The notes under the pieces are model-generated. The model ran no database searches, was not told the origin of the DNA, and saw only the letters and a list, made by a program, of their open reading frames with translations. Position numbers and translations under genes: made by a program. From contig JBBHKE010001973.1 of NCBI GenBank assembly GCA_037447655.1, positions 897,954-961,953 on the forward strand: 64,000 nt of DNA, written 5' to 3'. This document shows, one piece after another, positions 1 through 12,700 of this stretch; position 1 is the first letter of the stretch; each line of letters starts with the position of its first letter. The stretch comes from Zygnema cylindricum. Taxonomy: Eukaryota > Streptophyta > Zygnematophyceae > Zygnematales > Zygnemataceae.

Positions 1-403
1 TGACTCCTTGTGTCTGATCAGCCTCAGCTGAGTCGAAGAGACTAAGTCATACAAGCTCAGCTCCACAATGCCATGTTGTCTTGCAAGCAGAAGGGAAGGC
101 TGCTTCATAATGCGCAAATCTAACATCAGCAAGGAGAAAGCAGTAATATATATAAGCGTGCCTACTCTGTTATCCTTGAAGAGTTACAACAGTGCCCATT
201 CGCCGAAAGTTATATATTCCCCAGGCCTCACCTCTCACCTCTCTCTTCCTCTACAACACCACTTTGGTTAATGACGTTTTACAATAAGCATGAATAATTA
301 GCCTTATACAATATTACTTGTTTTAAAGGACAATCCATCATGTCCCTACACATAGGCGGCCAAATAGATACCAACTTTGCTACAACAAAACGAGTCCTCT
401 CAC

Positions 404-703
404 CTGGCTTATATAACCATCACCCTCGACTACACTCTGGCCTGTTCCATCTTGTAAAGAGCAATACGCCTGAACCATTTTCAGTTTGGGAGATTCCTCC
501 AACTGTGCACGTGGCAAAACTGTCTCCCTTAATCCTTGCCAGTCAGGTAACCGCCACAGCACATCTGCCAGAAGCTCATGATTTTCAATGCTTCGCCCAA
601 ATTCTGCGAGAAGTTCCCACTGGTTCAATCGCTTCGCACAGCTCAACCACTGCTCCTCCCAGAGACCCAATTCTGCCTTGGATGTGTCGCTGCCATATCC
701 ACC
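404..703 (-). CDS. TRA1: TRA1 exon 37 (last exon seen)
   Basis: Residues ~2865-2964, phase 0. LGLWEEQWLSCAKRLNQWEL and LLADVLWRLPDWQGLRE match human YQLWEDHWIRCSKELNQWEA and LECAWRVSNW. In positions 1-403 I see only intron-like sequence, so the next exon is outside. Confidence 0.94.
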
Positions 704-3700
704 CTGCAAGAGATCAAATCCTGATCAATAAAAAGAGAAAAAAAAGGAGCAAAACTGAACGAGGGACAACTTAAAAAAGAAGAAGCGAATGGCAACACAA
801 AAAGGGATAACTGCACATCTTTGGGAGAAACGTAGGCCAATATCTTGTGAAGCTTGATAGAATAACACCTGCACAGTAAAAAGGTCAGAAATTATTTGGC
901 GGCCAAGGGTCTGATCACAACAGTGACACAGGCCCGGGAAATTAAGTAGTCCTTTTACTCAACGATGTCACTTGTAGAAAAATTACTGCCATTCCATGCA
1001 AACAGATCTGGAACAGTGTTTTCCAGACTTGCCAGCCCCATACTGCAACAACGGCGTCAGCAATATGAACCAGTTCTTACTTGTTGTGCCTTATTTAGGC
1101 CTCGGTAAAAGATGTCCTGTCCCTTCTGCCAGAAACCATGTTGCACTAATGACAGGCCAGCGCGAGTTTCAGCTGTGGCAGCTCTACGTTTCCACATGCC
1201 ATAGAGGACATCATCCTCATTAAGACACCTGTCGCCATAGGCAACAAAGTCAGCAGATAGCTTTACACATATGCAGAAGCAGGTTGCAATTCTTGACAGC
1301 AGCAGTCCATATGTAGCAGCAGCAGCAATTCTGTAGCAGCAGGAGAGATGGGTACTCTGAAGCAAAGGATAGCCAAGGAATTGTCCTAAGAGGGCAGTAA
1401 ACTTGCCTGTAAAGTTCACACAAAGCCTCAAAACATTTCGTCTCCTGTGGGAACAAAGAGACATGGCTCTCCAGCAAAGGAATGGCAATATGCCATGCAT
1501 TGTACGTCTTTCCGAGAAATTTAATCAAGTCACTAGGAAACTTGGGCTGCGGCTGGCTTAGGCTGTAAAAGCGAAAGTAAATAGAAGGTCAGTTGAAAGG
1601 ATGACCAGCGAGCAAAAACCTGAAGTTTTCATTCTTTTCATATGTGTATCACTCCTGAGACGTCAAACTCCTTCACAGTTAAAACCTTGCTGTTGCCTTC
1701 ACATAGGCACCCAAAACAGAGCAGAACTTGCAGTTTCACAGAGAATGCTGCTTTTGTCAGACCAGTTACATTTATCAATCAAGTTACACAGTCCACTATG
1801 ATAAGCCTCGAAGGTTGGATTGGAATAGTACACTCCATGTCCAGCTATGTACACAAAATAAAACCACGAAATTTAACATTTGCAATAACTGCAGTCACGC
1901 TCATTTATTAAAGAAATGGGCGACCAAACTTAACTAATATGCCACATTATCTTCTGGTAAAAGGTCGTACAATTACATGCACGGCAACATACCTGACTCC
2001 CTCTAGCAAGGCCTGCACAACATTGGGACGACGTTGCAGTTGCTGCATATGGTACTCCTTATGAAGCAGTGTGATCATAGGCTTTGCCAATTGCATCTGC
2101 TCGTCCTTCTTCAGTGTGGCCCATACAATGGGAAAGACTGTAACCCACATGTGATAAGCCACCTGAGGCTCTGCCACCGCTAGTTCACGAAGAGCAGCGA
2201 GAAGGTTTCCCGTCTGTCCAATGGATCATACAACCATAATCATCACTCAGTTTCCCCAGCACAGCTGCCAGTCTGACTTCTCATTCACAGCAAGTACAGC
2301 AGTATAAATATTAAAGAATAAACATAAAAGCTAAGTCAAAAACAAGTTCATCATCTACAGTAACATCAGCCATGTTGGCCTATGCTTTGTTTCTGCATCT
2401 GCCACCATAATCGTCAAAGAAGATTAGCTTGGCAGTAGACAGGGAACCATTTCGGCATAAAAATAACTCACATTCAGACTCCGCATCTCATTGAGGAACC
2501 GCACATGCTGGTTCACCAAGGTCAAGAATGTTAAGGGGGCAGGAGGTAAACCCTCCCCTGCCTCAGCCCCCTCTGCATGGGGTGGTAATTGCATCCCTGG
2601 TCGTTCAGCCACACCTCCCACGGCCATAATGGGGAGAAGCTGTGCAGCATTTGGAGCCATGGTGATAGGTTCACTTTCAACTAGAATGGCCAGAAGTACA
2701 TCTAATGCTTGTTTTATCCAGAAGGAACCTGCAAGTGCTTCCCACTCCTGGCCACTTATGATATACTGGAGGCGTTGGAAAAGAGTGCGTTGGATCTGCT
2801 CATGGTAAAGGTTGAAGAACAAGTTGCGAAGTTCAAGCTTCTTCGCACATATTCCCAACATGAAAGCCCGCTCCACCTTCACAAACACTTCTGAGCGTAC
2901 TTGCGGAGGAAATCTGCACATAAAAGCTCCCCGAAGGAAGACGTGACAATTCAAAATTTGCGTGCACAATATGTGATCGGCCGACTTGACAGAATCGTGG
3001 CAGAATCAGTGAATGTTAGCCAAATAAAATACGTAGATTAAGTTCATAAAGAAAAAATATGATAATAGCACAAAAAAAATTGAGAAGTTGTTGAACACAG
3101 CATCACTCCCTTCAACTGACCTGAAGTCGAACCTCTTAAAATTGTGCACGTGCAAACTGGAGAATAATTAGTACTTAATCCCTCAGAAATATCTGTTGAC
3201 TGCAATGCATGTGCATGATTGAGTTCAAAGCTATACTCAATTTTTTTAGGAAAAATAACACATGAAAATGTCAGCTTATTAACGAGCAGGCGCTGCGTCG
3301 ATAAGCAAAACCAGTCACGATGCCAGAGGTTTGCAATATTATTTATCTGGCCTCAAATAAAAAACATTTAACAGAAGGATTTAAAATCGGGAGTAGATGT
3401 GAGATGGGCCCAAAAGTAAATGCCGTATTGGCACCCTAATTTGGGATATGTACAAACTCCATATTTTTCTGCCTGCCACAATCATGCATAATTCGAATAA
3501 CCAGACATGTAGAAGCCCACCTAGAACACTTAACTAAAAGCAATATCAAGTGCAACTATCATTCAAGGTCTTAACCTACGGGGCTTTGCAAGCAATGATT
3601 TACAGTGGGTCAGAACAAAGTCGGTGGATAAGTCGCAGGAGCTTGTCCTCCAGTTCTTCTTCCATGCTTGGTGTGAATCCACTTCGATCCACTACGGCCA

Positions 3701-6700
3701 TTTTGTGCAAAAAAGTGATCATGTCATGTGGTTTTATTACTCCTGTTGGTGACCCTCTGTATCAAGACAGAAAACCAGGACACAAACCTTGGGTTGGTTG
3801 AACATACACACCACAAATAGACAAATAATAAAAAGTAAACCCTAGCACAGTTAAGTCATAAACAACATTTGCGCATTTCAGAATACTGGACATGAACCCA
3901 TTAGATATTGCTATAGCAAAAACATGGCTTGTCTTTTCTGAAGTCTCACCTGAAGTCATTATCCACCCAATCACGTAATATGTCGAGAACAGTAAGCAAT
4001 ATAGCACCAGGCATGCCTTTCTCGACTAGTAAACTCAGAAGAGTAGAGCCGTACTGCTTTCGCACAATTTCTACATGGAGGACCCGCCGACTCAAAAGCT
4101 TCAATCCAATTTTCAAATTGTTTACTGTACTGCCAAACTCTGTGCCAGCAAGAGCTGCATCGGCCACATCGGGCCTCTGCATTCCAGACCCAAAACAACA
4201 AGAGTTCCACGTTTCAGCAAATGGATGTCCTGATACATCTCCAACCATAAATTCCAAAAAAGAGAAAATTTGCAATAATCTGCCCTAAAGCAAAAAACCC
4301 ATGCATCGGACTGCAGAAGCGGAAATATTCCCTGAATATTACACAAAAAATCTTCCATATATTATAGCTTACTACCTGGCGAGATTTGGCCTCTCCTCCC
4401 TTGAATTCCGCCTGGAGCCGGTTGACGGCACGTACAATAAGCTGAAGCTGCTTGTCTACTATCGCTGTGAGCCCCACCTCTGCCAGGGCCCTAACTACAT
4501 GAAGAGCACATGCAATGAGAGCGTTTGCGGTCTTCAAATCCATGACCGGTCCCGGTTGCAATACATTCCGGTCACTTCCAGCCCCTGGTGTGCCAGGTGT
4601 TGGTGGTGTAGACACTGCAGTTGCTGCAGTGAGAGCCTTCTGAATCTGCTCCTCAAGCTTTTGGTGAAATACCTTCACTTCAGGAAGAGGAAGGGGGCTG
4701 GTTGGATCATTGGTCAAGAAAGCATGAAGCGCCATTTTTACAACCTCACAGAGGGATGTGACCACTTCTTGAGTTCTGGCAATAAAGCAAGGTTCCAACA
4801 CCTGCGTGTCCATGAGAGCAACAAGGTGGCATTAGATAACTGGAGACCGTGACCCCTTCCAAGCTGAACAAAACATTTGCAGAGACTTGTCCAGTCCCGT
4901 ACGGATTAAACAAATGGACTGCCAGTATGATAACCGGCAGCATACTCACACTACCAATACCCAATAGTGCAAAATTGGAAATGGTAGGTAACATTCGAAA
5001 AATTGCCCGGGCCGGCGAAATGTGTATACTTGCTTCCCCATGTGCCAATGTGTTGAGGCTTCATTATCTGTCCTGTGACGTAAAATAACTACTTTGATGC
5101 AGATCATGCTGGTATGACAAATTGCACGCTGGACTGGTACAATATGTATCCCTAAAAGAGTTACTAACGTACAGAAAATTTGATGCCAAGGTTATTAAAC
5201 CTTAAGAGCAAAAAACCCATACCACCTGGCCCTGTATGGTGACTGCTTACCAATCGAGTGTAAAATCTATTAATATTTTAACTCACATACAAGCTTCAGC
5301 TACTGTAACCAAAAACCATACAAAAAAGGGAGCAGACGAACAAAACATGCTCTAGTGCACCAGATCAGAATATACGTAATACTGTGGCCTATTTGTACCC
5401 TGAAACAGGCTAGCAAGATAGCGACTTATGGAGTAAAGAGCTGAAGTCTTTAATTTGAATTCAGGAGGACCACGGGCCATTGGCTGTTCAATGACCAAAG
5501 TCCTCATTCTGACAGATCATTGAGTAGTTCACCTGGATAATAAGTGCAAAGTTTGTTCGAATGAAAGCCTGCGGCTGTTTCTCCAGACCCAACTTCAGCA
5601 CGTCCAAACCTGTAGCCAGAGCGTGCCATGACTCTCGCCCACCTGGAGGACTGGCTCCATACTGCTGCAAGCAAGTCAAGGTCAAAGCAAGAGGTTCTGA
5701 TGAAAAGCCTGGATATAACATATGAAAGAGCATGACATGCAACAAAGACTCAATCTGCAGAACCTGAATAAAGCTCAACAGTTAAACACCTGTCAAGAAA
5801 GTTGGAGTCAGGAGCAAGCCTATGGGCTTGAACAAACATAGACAATTCCATCCTGAACGGAATGACCAATGGCATGTCAACAGACCAGTTGTTGTTGTTG
5901 CTGTTGCTGTTGGGCTTGTGATTGCGGTTGTTGCTGCTGCTGGGGTTGCAATTGTGATTGTGATGTTTGTGATTGTGGTTGTGACTGTGACTGCGGTTGT
6001 TGTGATTGCTGTTGTTGTTGTTGCTGTTGTTGCTGTTGCTGATTCTGAGTAATCAGACGTTCCACATAGCCTATCTTCATGCTGACCCCGGGCCACACTT
6101 CCAGGGCTCGTCCGAGCAAGGTCAGGGCTTGTTTATAAATCTCTTTACTTTCTCTATCCTTTGGCTCCACCACAAATAGTACTCTCACCAAAAAGCTGAC
6201 GATCATCTCTTCCATTCCTGAGTTAGGCTTGAAATCGTCATCTACAGGTCCGCTTCCCATTACACCCTTGGAAGTCAGTCCACTGGGGGCACCCCATTGG
6301 TTACTTGCTGCAGAATTACTTCGCGGAACTCCTCCCCCTGTCGGTACTAATCCCTGTTCCAACTTTGGACGCTTCGCTGGCTCCTCAACTGAGCCATCTA
6401 GCCCGGCCGATTCAGCCGTTCTTTTCTCTCCTGAAGCAACAGGGCTACCGTTGCCCCCGTCTCCTCCACCACCTCCTGCTACTTTAACGCTACTATCTTG
6501 CCCAATACCTCCATCACCTCCCTCGACGGCTGCCTTGGCCTCTGTCTGCCTTCTCTCTTCCCATGAAACCACCAAACCTGCCAAATCAATTGCTAACCTG
6601 CGGTTTTCTGTTGGGGAATTGGGTGGAAGCCCAAGACGCTGCAAGGAGTTTACCATCTGAGGGACAAATTGGCCTCTCGAGCAGTAGAAAAGGTCTGCGT

Positions 6701-9700
6701 GTCGCACGACAAGCTGGAAAATATGCACTAAGTGGGGCAATGAGTGTCCCTCTTCAACTAGAATCTTCTTTGTGTATCGGATCCAAATAGGAATCTTGGC
6801 ATCGCCAAGTGGCAGGCGCTTTGGAAGGGCTGGCATGAGTACATCAAGAGCCTGCTTTACCAGCATGCGAGTCTCTGCTTGGCAGGCCCGTAAAAGTGCC
6901 ACAAAAACCTGTAACACAAAGGGAACTCCCCTTCAATCTTCTGAAAAAAATCATCTGGGATTCCGTCCCACAAGGAGTGTGGGCAGCAGAAACATTCAAA
7001 TCACCTACAAATATGTTGCAGGATTAAATTCCCACAAAAAACTAACAGCATGCCATTAGCAGTCATACCATAATACATAAAGCAGTTACCAGTCACAAAT
7101 TCAATTATTGGTTTTCCTGCAAACAGGCTGCACTGCTACTCGCACCGTCGAGCAATGTAAACTCAAGCGTCGGAGAAATGGAGCAAAGGCCTTCTCGTAT
7201 ATAGAAATTTTACAAAACTAGACGCCTCAATCAAGCAACCAGACATACCTGCAAAATAATTTTTTCAGGTGCTTGATACGAGTCCAAGAAATGGCAAACA
7301 TTGACAAAAGCCCAAGGTTTTGACGCAGCTTCTTCCCGCTTTAGATGGTTCCAACCAAACTTGATCAGCTCCTTTCGGTGCTGCTTCAATTCAGATGGCA
7401 GTTGTCGAATTAGCAACGTCGCCAGCTGTAGCAGCTCTATCCGCAGAAATTCGTCATATTCGCCACTCACCTGAATGTAGTCCAGACAACGGTTATTTGA
7501 AGTAAGAAATGGCAAAAAAAGGGAAAACAGAGACAATATATAAAATGTGTTGTTGAATCGAACATGCACCTTTACTGATGCATGTCAATGCACTCCTGTC
7601 ACCGCCTCCATGTACACGTACCTTCTCTGGAGGGTCTAGAAGCTGCTCCACAATGGTCTTTATGATGGTCCCATCATTTCCCACCAGGACTTCAACACCC
7701 TGGCCTTGCTCAAAAGCTGCATTAAGGATCGGCATAATCAGCAGCTGCAGTGCAACCACACGGTGCTCTTGTGAAAGGCCTTTGTCTTGAAAGAGGATCA
7801 AAAATCGAACCAGTACAGCCTTTTTCTCCTCCGCAGAATACGTCTCTGGCAGCTGCACAACAGGAAGCCTGAGTTTAGAACTTAACAAAATAGATGTCTC
7901 GCATGTGAAAATGATTAGCTCGCTCAAAGACTGCTGACCCATGGAAGGAAGCAGAGACGTGTGGCAACAGCGTCCAAAAAGCTTAACCAGAAGCTGAGAC
8001 TCTTTCAAAAGATCTTCTTTGAACAATGTAAATAAAAAAATGAAGAGATCAACAACGTCCAACCAGAGAACATTCCTTTATCTGCAAAAGTATCCTACAA
8101 AATTATTGTCCAAAATTGCTTTCAATACACCCACATTTCTCTCAAGGGAAAACCAAACCGCCATATTTAAAGACCATGTTGGGTTTCAGCATGCTTTCCA
8201 TGGAGTTAACGATAGTTAGAAACAAGTGGAAAAACAAAACTATATTAAGGCATGAGAAATGATCGTGGAGAGAAAAAAAAAAGGAATGCTGCTAGGAAAT
8301 GGATTCAGTCAGCCTAACATTGTTCCACTCGTATATACAGCTGAACATCAGATTGTTCATAGCAAACCAATTTCAGCAAAGTGATTCTTTTGCCCCAGTA
8401 CAACCTGTAGTGACCATGCTTTGCAGTCATAGGAACACCCACCTTGACCATAAAAAACTCCTTCAGGAATGTAAAATCAATACGAGTCCGCGTAAGAAAG
8501 ATGGAGAGCATCTCAAAGAGCACGTCCACCTCATCACGTTTGAACTGTATGTAACTCAGAAAACAGGTCACCATGCGCTTGCTCTCTTTTACCTGCACCC
8601 CTGATGCTATTTCGTTGCTTACGATGCCTCTCAATCAGTGACCAAACCAACACTGTTCTCATCAACTACCTCATAAACATAATTATTCAGTTATTAGTCA
8701 CTTGATCAGACCAATAATGACTGTTTATTCCCAGATTGCCAAATAGCCTATCCCTTAATGTACCTCTTCACATTCTAGCAACCTATATTCTAATTTCCTT
8801 CCTGTGTTCTGAGTACCAGACGAAATGACATCCAATGGTCCAATGCTTTTTCAGGGGTGCCGTTAAAAATATAAAACAATTAGGTGATACCAGATTTCCT
8901 GTTGAAACAACCAAATAAAGAACTCTGCGTGCTGTAGATTTAAAAATAGCGCTGATTTCATTTGGATGCTGCTAGTTTTGTTGAAGATCTTTTTAAGGTG
9001 TGAAAAGAGATGCCAGAGAAAGAAACAGAGGGATGTGGAGGTACCAGATGCAAAGGAAGGGCCTGCTCATTTCGAAGACGTGCTTTTCGAGCTGGAGAGC
9101 GCCAGAGCCGCACAAGTGCCTCAAACATAGGGCGTTGCCCAGCAAGCCATTCAGGCTGTAACTTCACGAGAGTGGCCACCAATTCCACACCTGCAAACTG
9201 CTCCATATCTGCATTCATGCCATGGACGTATGCTCGCTTTATATGGAAACGCATAAAAAATGACAAAATGAAAGACTTAAATACTGGAGCAGATTAAAAA
9301 ACCACTGCTGAACCAGTGATATGCTCTTTTTAAAAGTGTCAATTTCAGAATAAAACAAGCATAGTCCAACAAACTCCGTTGTCTCATGTAAAACAGCGCC
9401 CATTGAGCAGATTTCACAAGGCGTTCCATGAAAGCATCTAAGAGGTTTATTGATAAACAAAAAAAATACATAAAAGGTACTCAATCATTTTTAAGATGTA
9501 AGCAACAACTGAGATTTTTAATCAGAAGTCAGGTAATCATGCCTGTTACTTCAACACTACGAAGTTTAGTACTACACTACTAAGATCATGTGGGACTGCT
9601 AAATTTGCCAGGTGACAGGATACTCACATTAAACTCCACAAATGCATGATGTAAAGAATCATGGGTCCATGCTGAGCCTACTTTCAACAATTATTACTCT

Positions 9701-12700
9701 GCTGCTATTTCAAATCCGCATCGGCAAATGGAGCTTATCTTTGCATACCTTCCATTGAGAGGATATACAACACTGAACCATGGAGCAATCCCAGCAGATG
9801 CAGCTGTCTTTGACCTTGTTTTCGCAATCTATGTTAATGTTTAATTTAGAGTAAAGGCACATTTTTGAATAAATTCATGATAGCAAAGTCCATCCACTAT
9901 CAAACGCAGGTTCAGGTCATGCTTGTCTATTCAAAGTATTTTATGGATCAAATGGCAGCACGTACAAGGTGTGTTACCCAAGTAAACGTCTCCTCCGCCA
10001 GGTGCCAACGCCATGGATGCCTCATCATTAGCAGCAGAGAATTGAGTACTTGAAAAGGCTTTAAAAATAATTTTATCAGCGGAGCGCATTAGCTCCTCTC
10101 TTAACTTCTGTCCCGCGGCAGAACGAATGATGTCGAGAAACCTGTCCACAATGCACAAACAGTTTTAAGGAACAATGTTAACGTCATGGTTTCTGCCTCA
10201 AGTATGTGCAGTCAATAATGCATGTAACATCCTTGGATCAACCAATTGTTTAAGCAATTACATATTTAGAGTTAATGTTGCAACCAGTAGACCTGGCTCT
10301 CGTCAGATATCTGAAAGTAGAATAGAGCAAAATAATTGGCAAACCAGCACCGGTTGTATTTCATGGTTGTATATCGCTCCTGTTCTTGATTGGTGGACCT
10401 TGTGACATTTATAATGAGAATAAACTTTCAAAATGCATCTGAGAATCTCACCTGCGAAAATAAGCTGGCAAAGTAAGACGATCCAGGAAGTAATCGACTG
10501 CCTCAGATGCGTAACGGTCAAGAAAATTTGTGAGAGGAAGGCGATAAGGGGAGTGAAGCTCGCTGTAAACACCACCACTTGGCAACGCGGCCTCGAGCTG
10601 AATCGTCAACCCTACTAGCTCATCCAGAAACTTTGAGGCTGCAGGAGGTAGCCGATGGAAGAGATTGATTATAGCTGCAAGTACTCAGCACCCGCAGCAA
10701 TAAGTTTCTCGATACAATATATCTAACTCCAGAACCTGAATCAGGATTGTTAAAAAAACAGATACTAGTTAAAAAAAAATGGGTATAGCACCAACATGTG
10801 TGCATGCCCATTCACTTTGAGCACATCTGCAAGGAATTTAGCAAGTACAACTGATAGCAACTTAGTTAACCAAAATTAATCAACGATTCAATGCGAGGAA
10901 AAAAATAGGATATATATATATATAGTAAACTTATAGAAAGCTTGTATCAAACGGAATACAAATCCTGTTTATTCTGTTGTATTTGGATCTATTGTGCTCG
11001 TTGAGTAATGCTGCAGTTTCATAATCCGTACTTTATGACAATTGCAACCAACTTAGATTTTTGCAAATAGAACTTGTTACAACTAGTTTTTGAACTAGGA
11101 CAAGATGGATTTTCTTGCAATTTAAATTAGTCTGTTGAAGTAGATATTGAAGGGTTAGCGCTACCCAAGGTTGGCCTGTTTTGACAGTCCATTGAGACGT
11201 GTAGATGGCGTTTCAGCCTACACTAAGTGCAAAACAAGCCCCCTGTCCTTATTTTCTCAGCTACATTACAGTTAAGGGAACAGCAGCAACACACATCTGG
11301 TACAAGGAGATCAAACTAGTCAGTATGTTACTCAGAGGAAGGCAATAAGCTGATAGGGAGCTCTACTTGCAGAGGTCTTCGATCAGTTAAGTTCCTAAGT
11401 TCGACAGATCTAAGTTCAACTTTAACTATCGTCTGCAAAAACAATTATCAGTCTAGAGGGAGTTAACAGCTTTGCACCCTTCAACCTTGCCGAGAGCATC
11501 ATGTGCTAAAAATCTATTCCATGTGCAGAATAGCCATTGGACATATTGGAACTGGAGATCGCCATACCTGCAGCAATCTTAGGCTCCTCCCCCGCCTTCC
11601 ATGCCTTGGGCTGTTGCAGTGCAAGCTTCTCTGGCTCCAGCCATTTACGAAGATGGTCTTTCAGCTTATCTCCAAGTGTGACATTAAACCAGTTAGCAAG
11701 TAGCTCAAGCAGGCGGTCCAACCCTTCCAGCAACGGCATAGTCAAGTTTTTGTGATTTGCGAGGTTCACAAGAATGGGCCGCAGACTATTCTGCAGTAAT
11801 TCTTTTGGAAGTTTTTGCTTGTTTATCACCTGTCAATCACAAAAACGGAGTGCGAACATAAAGTACATAACTCTACAGGTAAAACGCATGAATGGCATTG
11901 ATTCCCTGCCAAATTCATTAAGAAACCATAATCTCAATGGAGAAAAGAAGCCTACAAGAATGTGACTCTTCCACACAAAGCTGCAGTTTCATGTGGGTTG
12001 CTGCCATATTTGAGACTCTGAATCAGACAACTCCTAACAACACGCCAGATGAAAGGTTTAGAACACATAAAAGTATCTTTATTAGGCTACTACATGCATT
12101 TTCACAGGGCGGGCTAAACAACAAAGAAAAAACTTGCCTCCCAGCTAGACATGGGCATGCGCACCTGACGAAGGCCTTCTTTCGCCACATCCACAATCTC
12201 CTTGGTTCTGCATGTGAGTGACTTGAAAAACATTGCTATAACTCGAGACCGCAACTCTGCATGAGTATTTTGGTTGAGGTCAGCCCATGTCATTGCTGTG
12301 CGTAGAAGCTCAATGCAGGCTGTTCGCAATCGGGTCAATAATGCAGCCTGCTTTGCCGCCATATGCTTATTTTGGAGCGCATTCTCATCTGTCTCTGACA
12401 AGGTCAGGGCTTCTTGAATCAACTGCATGAGCTCTGTGCTGAGCCGCAACAGTGGAGGACGCAAAGACAAGCAGTAATTGAGCGCCATGAGCGTTCCCAC
12501 CTGCAGCCAGAATATCCATCAGGAAAGACAGTTTTACAATCCCAAGACAGGTAATTCAACAAGGTCCTGATCCAAACCTCAACATAAGCCCACAGACCAC
12601 ACATAGATGTCAATGCATCAGTTTCAATTCAGTGCTCTGTTTACATTATTTAAACAAATCCCACATCAGATGCCATAGCTAGCTAAAACTCCGGGTCTCA

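Noticed and set aside
340-774. 144-codon plus-strand frame
   Set aside because: Antisense of TRA1 exon 37, whose minus-strand frame has clear homology.
5822-6660. Plus-strand open frames with Val/Ala- or Pro/Leu-rich products
   Set aside because: They are the antisense of the Gln-rich and Gly-rich parts of TRA1 exon 28.
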